From an uncultured Bilophila sp. (GTDB lineage: Bacteria > Desulfobacterota > Desulfovibrionia > Desulfovibrionales > Desulfovibrionaceae): DNA of 64,000 nt. Position numbers and translations under genes: made by a program. Where the stretch lies: NCBI GenBank assembly GCA_902373525.1, contig CABKMN010000003.1, positions 62,001 to 126,000 of the forward strand, given 5' to 3'. Shown here piece by piece: positions 35,720 through 44,999 of the stretch (position 1 is its first letter; each line of letters starts with the position of its first letter). Under the pieces are notes generated by a model. The model was given only the letters and a program-made list of their open reading frames with translations, did not search any database and was not told the DNA's origin.

Positions 35720-38590
35720 TCAACGGTCGATCCATTTCCGCTCGAAGTCCTCGCGGGGCAGCGGGCGGTCGTACAGGTAGCCCTGCGCGAGGGTGCAGCC
35801 GATGTCCTTGAGGAAGTCGGCCTGTTCCGCCGTTTCCACGCCTTCGCAGAGCACGGTGATGCCGAGGCGGGCCGCCATCTGGAGCAGACCCTCGATGAGT
35901 TCCCGGTTGCAGGGCGAGGTCTGCGCCTGATCGAGGAACATTTTGTCCAGCTTGAGCATGTCCATGTCCAGCTTGCACAGGAGGCCGAGGGAGGAGTAGC
36001 CCGTCCCGAAGTCGTCGATGGAGATGTTGAAGCCCAGCTCCTTGAGCCGGGTCACCTGCTGGATGGTCATGTTGGTGTTGCCCATGGCGATGGTTTCCGT
36101 CAGCTCGATATCGACGAGGTCTGTGGGGACCCCGTGTTTCCGGGCCACGTCGAGGAGCCTTTCCGGAAACGTGAGATCGAGGAAGTGGATGCGCGAAAAG
36201 TTGCAGGAAATGGGGATCACGCGCTTGCCGCCGTCGAGGAGGGCGCGGAGGAACCGGCAGGTTTCCTCGTAGATGTGGAAGTCGATTCTGGTGATGAACC
36301 CGTTGCGTTCGAACAGCGGGATGAAGACGCCGGGGGAGATGAGCCCGCGTTTCGGATGCCGCCAGCGCACGAGGGCTTCGGCCCCCACGAGCTCGCCGGT
36401 GGTCATGTCCACTTTCGGCTGGAAGTAGGGGATGAAGTCGCCGTTCGCCAGCGAGACGCCCATGCTCTCCTCAAGGTTCTTTTCCTCGCGGACGCGCCGC
36501 ATGATGTCGTCGCTGAAATAGAGGTAGGTGTTGTGGCGCGCCCGCTGCTGGGAGTCCTTGGCGTAGTGGGCGTGGTCCAGCGCCTCGACGATGGTGTCGT
36601 CCGTGTTGATGATGCAGATGCCGCAACTGAAGACGGTATGGCAGGCCGCGGTTTCGTCGTTGAAGGAGGAGAGGAGGCGGTCGAGCGTCTTCACCCGGTT
36701 CTCGAACGAGTCCCTGTCTTCGTACAGGAGCAGCAGGATAAAGTGGTCCGCGGCGATCTTGGCGACGATCTCGTCGTGCCCGATGAAGTCCAGCAGGGCT
36801 TCCGCAAGCCGCTTCAGGATGGCGTCGCCGCCCGCGTAGCCGCAGACGTCGTTGATGTATTTGAAGTCGTCGATGTCGATGTACAGCAGGGCGTAGCGGT
36901 GCGGCCCCGCATGCAGTTTGCGGTCCCCTTCCTCGATGAGCTTGGTCAGGTTCCAGAGGCCGGTCAGCCTGTCGTGGTGCAGGATGTCCCGGATGCGCTG
37001 GTTCGTGCGGTTCTTGAGCACGAGGACGAACGTGAAGACGAGCGTGATCAGGATCAGCAGGAACGCGAAGATGCCCATAGCCCGCAGCGGGTAGGCCTGA
37101 ACGAGGCGCGAGAGGGAGGGCTCCGGCAGCTTCGCCGTGTTGGCGACCACGATGCTGGTCAGCTCGGAGGGGTTCATTTTCTGGATGACCTTGTCGAGGG
37201 CGGAAATCAGCGTGGGGTCCAGCGCCTTGGAAACGCCGATGGAGAACTCCGTGGCGTAGTCCACGAGGTTCACCGAGGTCAGCGAGGCGTATTCCGGGCG
37301 GGAAAGGAACGCGTTCGCGCTGTAGATGTTGGAATAGGCGAGGTCGATGTCGCCTCTGAGCAGCGCGTCGTAGGTGTCGCGGGGCGAGGCCGCCCAGAAT
37401 ATCCGTATGCCGGGGTGCTGTTTGCGCTGGAGGTAGGCGAGCCGTTCCTCGAAGTTCCGGGGCAGGCCGACGCTGGACGGGGCCTGTTCGCTGTTCCAGT
37501 CGGCGCGGGCGAGCATGGTGATCGGAATCCGGATGTAGGGGCGCGTCATGTTCAGATCATACCGGGAGGCGATCCGCTCGTCGTACTCCATGAAACAGAC
37601 GGCGTCGGCCTCGTGGCGCATCACCTTGTCCAGCGCGTCCCGGTGGTTTTCGGCCCTGATGAAGACGCACCGGATGCCGGTGTAGCGGGAGATGGCCTTG
37701 AAGACGTCGGCGGCGATGCCCGACGGGGCGTCGGCGGCGAACGAGGCCAGCGGTTCCCAGTCGTCGATGTAGGCGACCCTGAGCTTGGTCATTCGGGCGA
37801 TGAGCGCCCGCTCCTTGCTGGAGAAGACGATGTTGAACTCGGGGGATTCCTGATAGAAACGGTCGTACAGCCGCATGTCGAAATACGGATCGGCCGATTT
37901 GATCGTTTCCTGCGCGTCGTTGAGCTCGCGCAGCAGTTCGGCGTCGTCCTTCCGGGTCACGAAGTAGAACGGCGAAGGCCCGAACCGGGCGATGATGCGC
38001 CGGTTCACCGGCTTGCGGAGGCTGCTGGTCAGGATGGCGTCGATGGCCCCGCCGTCCAGCGCGTCGCTCAGTTCGTCCTGCGTCTCGTAGATGGTCGGCC
38101 TGATGCTGAAACCGTGTTCGTCGGCATAGGCCTTCAGATCGTCGTTGTGGGTGCTGTCCTTCAGCATGCCCACCCGGATGCCGTCGAGCGCCCTGAAGTC
38201 CTCATAGGGCAGATCGGTGTTGCTGGCCTTGGTGTACAGGATGGCGTAGCTGATGCCCGATTCGAGCTTGGGGAAGGCGAAACGCCGTTCCCGGTCCGGG
38301 GTGCGCTCCACGGAGCCGAGCAGATCGATTTCGCCCCGTTCGAGCATGGCGAGGCATTCGGCCCATGACGCGTCGACGTATTCGTAACGCCAGCCCGTGA
38401 TCCGCGCGATCCGTTGCAGATACTGATAGCCGTAGCCCGCGTGCCGCCCGTCCTCCAGCGTTTCCTGAAATCCGCGAAACGGAAAGAACCCCACCCGGAT
38501 CGTCCGCTGCGCCGCGTCCGCAAACGCCGCAAAACCGCACAGGATGCAGAGCAGCAGGCAGAAAAAGAGAGGCAAGGTTCTGGAACGCAT
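35720..38590 (-). CDS. Dual periplasmic-sensor EAL phosphodiesterase with degenerate GGDEF
   Basis: About 956 residues. A signal sequence leads into two tandem SBP_bac_3-type binding domains (about 30-255 and 270-510), a membrane span near 515-540, a GGDEF-like domain and an EAL domain. The GGDEF signature reads AADHF, so cyclase activity is not expected. The EAL domain keeps EALVRW, the asparagine in ISCNFS, IELTE, DDFGTGYSSL and CEGVE, so it should hydrolyse cyclic di-GMP. The binding domains suggest sensing of amino acids or similar solutes. The ATG at 38590 is used; a GTG 6 nt upstream is possible. Confidence 0.9.
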   Translation of the reverse strand: MRSRTLPLFFCLLLCILCGFAAFADAAQRTIRVGFFPFRGFQETLEDGRHAGYGYQYLQRIARITGWRYEYVDASWAECLAMLERGEIDLLGSVERTPDRERRFAFPKLESGISYAILYTKASNTDLPYEDFRALDGIRVGMLKDSTHNDDLKAYADEHGFSIRPTIYETQDELSDALDGGAIDAILTSSLRKPVNRRIIARFGPSPFYFVTRKDDAELLRELNDAQETIKSADPYFDMRLYDRFYQESPEFNIVFSSKERALIARMTKLRVAYIDDWEPLASFAADAPSGIAADVFKAISRYTGIRCVFIRAENHRDALDKVMRHEADAVCFMEYDERIASRYDLNMTRPYIRIPITMLARADWNSEQAPSSVGLPRNFEERLAYLQRKQHPGIRIFWAASPRDTYDALLRGDIDLAYSNIYSANAFLSRPEYASLTSVNLVDYATEFSIGVSKALDPTLISALDKVIQKMNPSELTSIVVANTAKLPEPSLSRLVQAYPLRAMGIFAFLLILITLVFTFVLVLKNRTNQRIRDILHHDRLTGLWNLTKLIEEGDRKLHAGPHRYALLYIDIDDFKYINDVCGYAGGDAILKRLAEALLDFIGHDEIVAKIAADHFILLLLYEDRDSFENRVKTLDRLLSSFNDETAACHTVFSCGICIINTDDTIVEALDHAHYAKDSQQRARHNTYLYFSDDIMRRVREEKNLEESMGVSLANGDFIPYFQPKVDMTTGELVGAEALVRWRHPKRGLISPGVFIPLFERNGFITRIDFHIYEETCRFLRALLDGGKRVIPISCNFSRIHFLDLTFPERLLDVARKHGVPTDLVDIELTETIAMGNTNMTIQQVTRLKELGFNISIDDFGTGYSSLGLLCKLDMDMLKLDKMFLDQAQTSPCNRELIEGLLQMAARLGITVLCEGVETAEQADFLKDIGCTLAQGYLYDRPLPREDFERKWIDR

Positions 38591-39209
38591 CGTCACTCAT
38601 CGGGATTGGGGTCGCTTGCGGGGAAAACGCGGGAAGAGCCAATTGGGAATGGAAGGCACGGAACTCCTTGTTCTCTCCAGACATATACCTGATTGGAAGA
38701 GATTGTCTACTCGGCTCTTGAGGAAAAGGAATATACCGACATTTCGGTACGATCCCGCGCCGAGCTCCCGGAGTCCGAGGAATGCGGGGGCGGGCTTCGC
38801 CGTTCGTCCGCGCGATCCCCCGCCGGAAAAGCGTTTTTTTCGGAAATATTGGGGAACGAATACGCGCCTTCACGCCGGTTCCTTTTCGCCGGATGAGGCG
38901 TCGCCTGTGGGGCATGCGGTACCGGACTCTGGTATCCGTACCGAAGTATCGCATGCAACGGTTTGTCCGCCGGGTGTGCCGAAACGGGCGCGGCGAGGGC
39001 ACGAAAGCGTATCGCGGGCGAAATGCGGCGCGTTGCGGCGGCTCTTTCTTTGCCCGGCGACATGAGGCCTCCCCCTTTGGGGGCGTGGCGTATGGAGTGG
39101 CGAACTTGTTGGAAAAGCAGGCTCCGGCGGCCTTTATCCCCGTTCCGGGAAGAGGAAAGACGCCGTGACGAGGCTCCGCGCGTCCTTGCGGATGTGCAGG
39201 GATAGGATT
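38591..39209. other. Divergent promoter region between EAL gene and mtgA
   Basis: No gene found. A nested palindrome lies at 38912-38956: GCATGCG and CGCATGC enclose GGTAC and GTACC. TTCGGTACG occurs in both orientations nearby. No strong sigma-70 promoter was recognised. Confidence 0.4.
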
Positions 39210-39947
39210 ATGCTCAAGATCATGTGGTGGCCTCTGACTCGTGTGCGGAACTGGTTCGCCGTCTTCCGTCGACGCCCCGTACGGAACATCGCGCTGGGAC
39301 TGGCGCTGTTCCTGTCGCTGGACATCGGGCGGTACCTGTTCTGGCCCCCGGTGGGCCGACTGGAGACGGAAAACCCGGAGACGACGTCCTTCATCGAGTA
39401 CCGCAAGGAACAATGGGAAGTCGGAAGGAAGGATGGGAAGAGCCTGCGGGTCCGACGGAAATGGGTCCCGCTCCGGCGCATTGCGCCGTCGCTGCAAAAG
39501 GCCGTGGTGGCGTCCGAGGACGACCTGTTCTGGAAGCACGACGGATTCAATTTTTCGGCGATGTACGACGCGCTTGAGCGGAACTGGGAAAAGGGCCGGA
39601 TGGCCGCCGGCGGCAGCACCATCACCCAGCAGCTTGCCAAAAACATGTGGTTTACGCCCGAGCGCTCCGTCTTCCGCAAGATCAAGGAAGCGATCATGAC
39701 GTGGCGGCTTGAGCGCACGCTGGACAAGAAGCGCATTCTGGAGCTGTATCTGAACGTCGCGGAGTGGGGCAACGGACTGTACGGCGCGGAAGCGGCGGCG
39801 CGGCATTATTTCGGAAAATCGGCCGCCGCGCTGACCCGAACCGAAGCGGCGCGGCTGGCGGTCATGCTGCCCTCGCCGTTGCGGCGCACCCCCTCCTCGC
39901 CCCTCGTCAGGCGGCTGGCGTCCAGACTGATGAAGCGCATGCCCTGA
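39210..39947 (+). CDS. mtgA: Monofunctional peptidoglycan transglycosylase
   Basis: A GT51 glycosyltransferase of about 245 residues polymerising lipid II. A single N-terminal membrane anchor is followed by the GT51 motifs: VVASEDDLFWKHDG (catalytic Glu), GGSTITQQLAKN, and NVAEWGNGLYGAEAAARHYFGKSA. There is no transpeptidase domain, as expected for MtgA. The ATG at 39210 has AGGGA 7 nt upstream; a GTG at 39165 is an alternative. The gene is unlinked to the cyclic di-GMP genes in function but shares their region. Confidence 0.9.
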   Translation: MLKIMWWPLTRVRNWFAVFRRRPVRNIALGLALFLSLDIGRYLFWPPVGRLETENPETTSFIEYRKEQWEVGRKDGKSLRVRRKWVPLRRIAPSLQKAVVASEDDLFWKHDGFNFSAMYDALERNWEKGRMAAGGSTITQQLAKNMWFTPERSVFRKIKEAIMTWRLERTLDKKRILELYLNVAEWGNGLYGAEAAARHYFGKSAAALTRTEAARLAVMLPSPLRRTPSSPLVRRLASRLMKRMP

Positions 39948-40030
39948 CGATAGGGGCGGGCACCGCGTCGAGGGAGCGGGTTCTGACGGCATTTCGTCGC
40001 GATCCTCAGGCAATTCAATAGGGAGAAAGC

Positions 40031-41620
40031 GTGTACAGCTGCAAACTCGACATCAGGATTTTCAGCGAACAACCGTTGCTGCCGGAGGTGATCGAAAAGA
40101 TTGCTCCGCTGGAACGTTTTACGCACGCGTTCAAATGGTTCCGGCGGTTCCTGCCTGAGGCCGTGGGCGATGCCGACATCGTCATCATGGACCTGCCCGG
40201 CGAGCCTCAAACGCTCCGGAGGCTGTGCAAACAGGGTGCCGTGCTTGTCCTGTGTCTGGGGCAGGAGGCGTACGCCTCCCTGCGCGCACCTTCGCTCCGC
40301 GCCCTCGACGACGTCTGGGTGAAGCCGCTCGGCGCGGAATCCGTCGGCGTCCGGTTCGAGAAGCTCCTTGAAACGCTCAGGCAGCGGAAGGAGTGCCGTC
40401 TGGCGCAGACCTATCTGGACACGCTCATCGACAGCATCCCCGATCTCGTCTGGTTCAAGGATATCCGGGGCGCGCACCTCAAGGTCAACGACAGTTTTTG
40501 CCACATGGTGGGCAAGACCAAGGAGGACATCGCCGGGCGCGGGCACTACTACATCTGGGACATGAAGAAAGAGGAGTACGAGCAGGGGGAATACGTCTGT
40601 CTCGAATCCGAGGACATCGTGCTCGCCGAGCGCAAGACGTGCCTGTTTGACGAAAAGGTCAAAAGCAAGCAGGGGTTCCGGCAGTTCAAGACCTACAAGT
40701 CGCCGCTGTTCGACGAGGACGGGAGCCTCATGGGCACGGTGGGCATCGCGCACGACGTCACCGATCTGGCGAACATGGGCGCGGAACTGGAACTCATCCT
40801 GCGGAACATGCCCTTCAGCGTGCTGATCAGCGACAACGACGGGCGCATCGTCAACGCGAACGCCAAGTTTCAGGAGTATTTCTCCACGCGGGAAAGCGAC
40901 ATCGTCGGCAAATCCTACGCGGACTGGAAACGTTCCATCCTGAACGGAGGGGACGACCCCGCGCCGGGGCATTTCGAGACCCGTATCAGGCGCAACGGCG
41001 AGGAACGGGTGCTGGAAATCCACGAGGAGCCGATTTTCGATATTTTCCGCAACCATGTCGGTCAGTTCTGCTTTTGCCGGGACGTGACCATCGAGCGCAC
41101 CTTCGAACACCAGATATGGCTCAGCGCCAACACGGATTCCCTGACCGGCCTGTACAACCGCCGCTTTTTCTACGGATGCGTCAACGAGAAGCGGGGTCAG
41201 GGACAGCTCAGCCTGCTGTATGTGGATTTGGACAATTTCAAGATGGTGAACGACGTGTACGGGCACCATGTCGGCGACGAGGCGCTCGCGCTGGTGTCCG
41301 GGCTGATGCGCGAGGCGTTCCCCGACGACATCATCGTCCGGCTCGGCGGCGACGAATTCCTCGTCTGCATGCTCGGCGAGCGTTCGCGGGAGTATCTCGA
41401 AACGCGGGCGGACGAACTCCTGCACATGCTGCTGGAGACGTTCCAGACGTCTGACCGGCTGCGGGTTATGTCGGCGAGCATCGGCATCGCCTTCGCCACG
41501 GACCCCGAAGTGAAGGTGGACGATCTGATCCGGCAGAGCGACCTCGCCATGTACGCCGCGAAGCAGTCGGGAAAGTCCCGCTATTGCGTGTACTCGCCCG
41601 AACTGGCGCGGTCCGTGTAA
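40031..41620 (+). CDS. PAS-GGDEF diguanylate cyclase with receiver-like N-terminus
   Basis: 529 residues. Residues 1-115 resemble a degenerate receiver (DADIVIMDLPG, VWVKPLG), without the usual acidic triad. Two PAS units follow (about 130-250 and 255-365). The GGDEF domain is intact at 439-443 with VDLDNFKMVND; the RxxD inhibitory site is absent (Phe replaces Arg). The start is a GTG with GGGAGA 4-5 nt upstream. It lies 83 bp after mtgA and may be co-transcribed. Confidence 0.87.
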   Translation: MYSCKLDIRIFSEQPLLPEVIEKIAPLERFTHAFKWFRRFLPEAVGDADIVIMDLPGEPQTLRRLCKQGAVLVLCLGQEAYASLRAPSLRALDDVWVKPLGAESVGVRFEKLLETLRQRKECRLAQTYLDTLIDSIPDLVWFKDIRGAHLKVNDSFCHMVGKTKEDIAGRGHYYIWDMKKEEYEQGEYVCLESEDIVLAERKTCLFDEKVKSKQGFRQFKTYKSPLFDEDGSLMGTVGIAHDVTDLANMGAELELILRNMPFSVLISDNDGRIVNANAKFQEYFSTRESDIVGKSYADWKRSILNGGDDPAPGHFETRIRRNGEERVLEIHEEPIFDIFRNHVGQFCFCRDVTIERTFEHQIWLSANTDSLTGLYNRRFFYGCVNEKRGQGQLSLLYVDLDNFKMVNDVYGHHVGDEALALVSGLMREAFPDDIIVRLGGDEFLVCMLGERSREYLETRADELLHMLLETFQTSDRLRVMSASIGIAFATDPEVKVDDLIRQSDLAMYAAKQSGKSRYCVYSPELARSV

Positions 41621-41818
41621 ACGAGTCGGGGAAGGGCGGGCCGTCCGAAAAACAGAAGCAGCGCGGCAAGAAGCCAAGCGAATGCGTTACGCGATTCATA
41701 GGATTTCCTTTGGAGGATGCTCGTCATAAAAAGCGCTGAAGGGATGTTCCCCAGAGGAGAGGCAAGAACCGCCTCATTTTTTTGGAGCGCGGCGGGGCTG
41801 AAACCATAAGATTTGTTT

Positions 41819-41854
41819 GCGGGGAGAGAGGAAACGGCTTTCCCCGCTTTTTTT
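41819..41854 (+). terminator. Rho-independent terminator
   Basis: GCGGGGA and TCCCCGC pair across a 15-nt loop and are followed by seven T on the plus strand. It is about 200 bp after the PAS-GGDEF gene. Confidence 0.6.
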
Positions 41855-41894
41855 GCGCCTGAACAGCTCAAGAAAAGCGGGGAAAACCGTTTCC
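41830..41894. repeat. 22-bp inverted repeat overlapping the terminator
   Basis: The arms 41830-41851 and 41873-41894 are complementary except for one position, with a 21-nt loop. The left arm shares bases with the terminator stem, so the two structures exclude each other. Confidence 0.65.
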
Positions 41895-42028
41895 GTCCAT
41901 CATTCGGCATTGTGCGAAAAGCGATTCCCTTCATGCGGCGAGCCAACCGGCGTTCAGGCAAAGACGGTACCCGAAGCCTGCCAGCTTCCGTTTTCCGCGA
42001 AAAAGCCCCCTTGGGCGGCGATGATCTG

Positions 42029-42123
42029 GCCGTACATCATGGTGTACCCGATGGCGATGAGGCCATACAGGGAACCCCGCGTCAGGGCATTGAAGAAGTG
42101 CTGGAAAACATGTCCAGACCCAT
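42029..42123 (-). pseudogene. livH permease remnant
   Basis: Read on the minus strand, the sequence gives FQHFFNALTRGSLYGLIAIG followed by YTMMYG, the typical N-terminus of a LivH branched-chain amino-acid permease. The ATG-bearing frame is off by one: a run that should read ATGTTTTTC has one T fewer. The similarity stops after about 30 codons, and a stop codon follows at about 41954. It lies directly downstream of the binding-protein gene, where livH normally is, so it is the scrap of a deleted permease operon. Confidence 0.6.
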
Positions 42124-42165
42124 GCTGCCCGCCTTGCTCTTTGACGATTACGGAAAGGGAACGGC

Positions 42166-42199
42166 AAAAGGCGGGAAGGAAGTCGGCTTCCTTCCCGCC
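42166..42199 (-). terminator. Rho-independent terminator of the binding-protein gene
   Basis: A perfect 13-bp stem GGCGGGAAGGAAG and complement with a 4-nt loop is followed by four T on the minus strand, immediately after the stop codon region. Confidence 0.85.
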
Positions 42200-42214
42200 G
42201 ACGTCAGGCAGGTT

Positions 42215-43354
42215 TTATTCAGGAACGATTTCACCGATGTAGACGCGCTTGCCGTTTTCGTACTTGAGAATGCCGACGGGAATTTCGGCGTCGTGGGTGG
42301 CGTTGATGGTCAGCACGCCCACGGGGGTGTCGAGATTCTTGGTATCGGCGAGAGCCTTGGTCACGGCTTCGCGGTCGGCCTTTCCGGCGCGGTTGAGGGC
42401 GTCGATGAGCACGTTGTAACAGGTATAGCCGAGGGTGGCGTTCACGTTGGGGTCCTTGTCGGGGAAGTTCTGCTTCCACACGTCCGTGAACTTCCTGGCC
42501 TGATCGTTCATGTCCTTCATGGTCATGTCATAGGGGAACGCGGTCTGCATGAAGCCTTCGGCGGCCTTCCCGGCGATCTTCACGGTGTCGGGGTTGTCCA
42601 TCGCGTCGCCGCCCATGAGGGCGAACTTCGCGCCGAGTTCACGGGCCTGCTTCATGATGATGGCGCCTTCCGCGAAATAGGCGGGCATAAACACGAGATC
42701 GGGTTTCTTGCTGATGAGTTCGGTGAGCTGGGCGGTGAAGTCCTGATCGCCGGAGCTGTACTTCAGGTCGCCGACGATTTCGCCGCCGAGCTTCTTGTAG
42801 GACTTCTTGAAGAAGTTGGAGAGGCCCACGGCGTAGTCGCTGACCACGTCGGTGAGCACGGCGGCCTTCTTATAGCCGAGGGTCTTGTAGACGTAGGTGG
42901 CGGCGGCGGCGCCCTGATAGGGGTCGATGAAGCAGGCGCGGAAGTAGTACTTCTTGCCCTGCGTCACGAGCGGGTTGGTGCTGGAGGTGGCGAGGACGGG
43001 CACCTTGGCGCGTTCGGCGACTTCGCCGCCCGCGAGGCTGAGGGAGGAGGCGTAGGTTCCGATGATGGCGGTCACGTTGTCGTGTTCGGCCAGACGCTTC
43101 ACGGCGTTGGCGGATTCGACCTTGTCGGACTTGTTGTCCACGACGACCAGCTCGACGGGACGTCCGAGGACGGTGGGCGTGATCTTGTGGGCGAGCTGAA
43201 TCCCCTCAAGCTCAAGCTGTCCGGCAAAGGCATTCTGTCCGGTCAGGGGCATGTAGACGCCGATCTTGATCGGGTCGGCGGCCTTGGCGGACGTGGCGAG
43301 CCCCATGCTCATGGCGACGAGGGCGAATGCGCTCAACAGGGTGCCGAATTTCAT
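42215..43354 (-). CDS. Branched-chain amino-acid type binding protein (LivK-like)
   Basis: A 379-residue periplasmic binding protein of the Leu/Ile/Val type. The signal peptide ends in TSAKA. The mature part begins DPIKIGVYMPLTGQNAFAG and has the family's IIGTYASS and PVLATSSTNP segments. The ATG at 43354 has GGAGG upstream. The permease and ATPase genes that normally follow are missing, apart from a livH scrap, so it must work with transport components encoded elsewhere or serve as a binding protein only. Confidence 0.9.
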   Translation of the reverse strand: MKFGTLLSAFALVAMSMGLATSAKAADPIKIGVYMPLTGQNAFAGQLELEGIQLAHKITPTVLGRPVELVVVDNKSDKVESANAVKRLAEHDNVTAIIGTYASSLSLAGGEVAERAKVPVLATSSTNPLVTQGKKYYFRACFIDPYQGAAAATYVYKTLGYKKAAVLTDVVSDYAVGLSNFFKKSYKKLGGEIVGDLKYSSGDQDFTAQLTELISKKPDLVFMPAYFAEGAIIMKQARELGAKFALMGGDAMDNPDTVKIAGKAAEGFMQTAFPYDMTMKDMNDQARKFTDVWKQNFPDKDPNVNATLGYTCYNVLIDALNRAGKADREAVTKALADTKNLDTPVGVLTINATHDAEIPVGILKYENGKRVYIGEIVPE

Positions 43355-44042
43355 GCTTCCATCCTCCAACTGTAAAAAGGTTGCTGAAGCCACCTCCAAA
43401 AAGCCGATGCAGGCCGTTGCGCAGGGTGATGCGGACGGATTGCATCACCGGAAAACTTTCCTGCAATGCTTTTACTGTGAAAGAGAAAAGTATCACAATC
43501 AATGGATATGCTGATGAGAGATTTCAGCATGCAATATGCGTTGTTTCTCTTGCAGCGTATCTTCTATTCCGGTTGATTCGTTCTTATAAAAACACCATTT
43601 TTTGTCAAGAAAAAAGAAATCATCATATTGAAAACCTTTTTTTATGAACTGCAATATGCTCATTGTTCATATAAACAATGATGGTTGACTTTCCCTGTTT
43701 GAAAGAAAAGGAAAGAAGAGTCTTTCAATGTGCAAAAAAAGGATTCGATGGAACAAACGAAAGACCTGAATTGATCACTCAATTCTTTATGAAGGAAAAA
43801 ACGGACTGTTCAATCAATCTTCCGCGTTTTTGGGGAAAACGGTATGGAAAGGGGGCCCGTGCCGGGCTGATAGAGAGGATTTTGCAGTGTGCGAAAGAAA
43901 AAAATAAGGGAAAAAGTTTTCCGGCCTTCCGAAAGGAAGAGGAAAAAAGGGGAGTGAGGTCCGCCCGGTGCCCGAAACGGCTTCCGGTCGGCAATCGCGG
44001 GGGGGGGAGAGGTCGTTGGTATGGCTTCGGCGTCGGAACGCG
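43355..44042. other. AT-rich upstream region of the binding-protein gene
   Basis: No convincing gene. Bases 43480-43830 are AT-rich. TGCAATATGC occurs at 43530 and 43650. CATTGTT and AACAATG form an inverted repeat at 43661-43680. A run of nine G lies at 43999-44007. These may be regulatory sites for the binding-protein gene, transcribed leftwards. Confidence 0.4.
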
Positions 44043-44077
44043 GACGGCCCGCGTCCCGGAAAGAGGCGCGGGCCGTC
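44043..44077 (-). terminator. Hairpin after the EamA gene
   Basis: A perfect 11-bp stem GACGGCCCGCG and complement lies 15 bp after the EamA stop codon. There is no T-run, so it may be a processing hairpin or a weak terminator. Confidence 0.45.
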
Positions 44078-44092
44078 GAGGGCGGAAGGGCG

Positions 44093-44962
44093 TCAGTTCC
44101 GGTCGGCGGTGAGCAGAAACACCGCCGAGAGCACGAGCGCGCTCCCGGCCCAGCCGGAGAAGGAGAAGTTTTCGTGCCAGAACAGCCAGACCCAGAAGGT
44201 GGCGAGCACGGGTTCGATGTTGCCGATGATCGCGGCCTTCACCTGACTGATGAGCCGGAGGCTCCGCCCGTAGGCGAGGTACGCGCCGTAGTTCGTGATC
44301 ACGCCGAGGGCCAGCAGGTTGAGCCACGCCGTCCACGAGCGTTCGGGCGCGAACTCCACGAAGGGGAACAGGGCCAGCGCGCCGCCGAGGAGCATGTAGG
44401 CGTAGAGGGTCGCCGTGGAGTAGCGGGGCTGCCACCAGACGTAGAAGGGGAAGTGCGAGGCGTAGCACAGGCCGGAGACGAGGCCGCAGACGATCCCGAA
44501 TACGGACGGTTCGGCCTTGATGCTGCCGCCGGAGAAGCAGACCAGCGCGGTGCCGCCGAGGGCCAGCGCGAGGGCGACGGTCTTGCGGCCCGAAAACGTT
44601 TCGTGGAACAGGATGCGGGAAAACACCGCCACCCACGCCGGGGCCGTATACAGGAGCACCATCGCCATCGCCGCGCCGCTCAACTGGATGGAAATCTGGA
44701 GCGAGGCGAAGAATACGCTGATGCTCAGCACGCCGAACAGGCAGAAGAAGACGGCGTGCTTCGCGGGGATGCGCGCCCCGCCGCAGACCGCCGTCTGGGC
44801 GAAGAAGCAGACGCCTCCGAACAGGGCTCGCCAGAAGGCCACCTCCAGCGGATTCAGCCCTTCCTCCATGCAGATTTTGGAGAAGGGGCCGATGAGCGAC
44901 CACAGCAGCGCGGCGGCGAGAACGTACAGATACCCGGCCGTTCGTTTCGAATCCCGTTCCAT
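44093..44962 (-). CDS. EamA/DMT-superfamily transporter
   Basis: A 289-residue inner-membrane protein with ten predicted spans arranged as two EamA repeats (about 8-140 and 150-285). The typical PFSKICMEEGLNPLEVAFWRA and ISVFFASLQISIQLSGAA segments are present. Members export amino acids or metabolites. It is the last gene of an AraC, B3/B4, EamA group on the minus strand, 37 bp after the B3/B4 gene. Substrate unknown; co-location with a phenylalanyl-tRNA-synthetase-like domain hints at amino-acid derivatives. Confidence 0.85.
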   Translation of the reverse strand: MERDSKRTAGYLYVLAAALLWSLIGPFSKICMEEGLNPLEVAFWRALFGGVCFFAQTAVCGGARIPAKHAVFFCLFGVLSISVFFASLQISIQLSGAAMAMVLLYTAPAWVAVFSRILFHETFSGRKTVALALALGGTALVCFSGGSIKAEPSVFGIVCGLVSGLCYASHFPFYVWWQPRYSTATLYAYMLLGGALALFPFVEFAPERSWTAWLNLLALGVITNYGAYLAYGRSLRLISQVKAAIIGNIEPVLATFWVWLFWHENFSFSGWAGSALVLSAVFLLTADRN

Positions 44963-44999
44963 GACAGGCTCCGGTGGCGAGGGGCGTCCCCGGAGGGCG

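Larger units (their letters stand above)
41621..41953. other. Intergenic region with terminator and long inverted repeat
   Basis: No gene is supported. A minus-strand ORF around 41620-41700 encodes a short hydrophobic stretch that could be debris of a membrane-protein gene, but this is not convincing. The hairpins are listed separately. Confidence 0.35.

Noticed and set aside
43678..44112. Plus-strand ORF in the AT-rich region upstream of the binding-protein gene
   Set aside because: No ribosome-binding site and no recognisable sequence; it runs into the end of the opposite gene.
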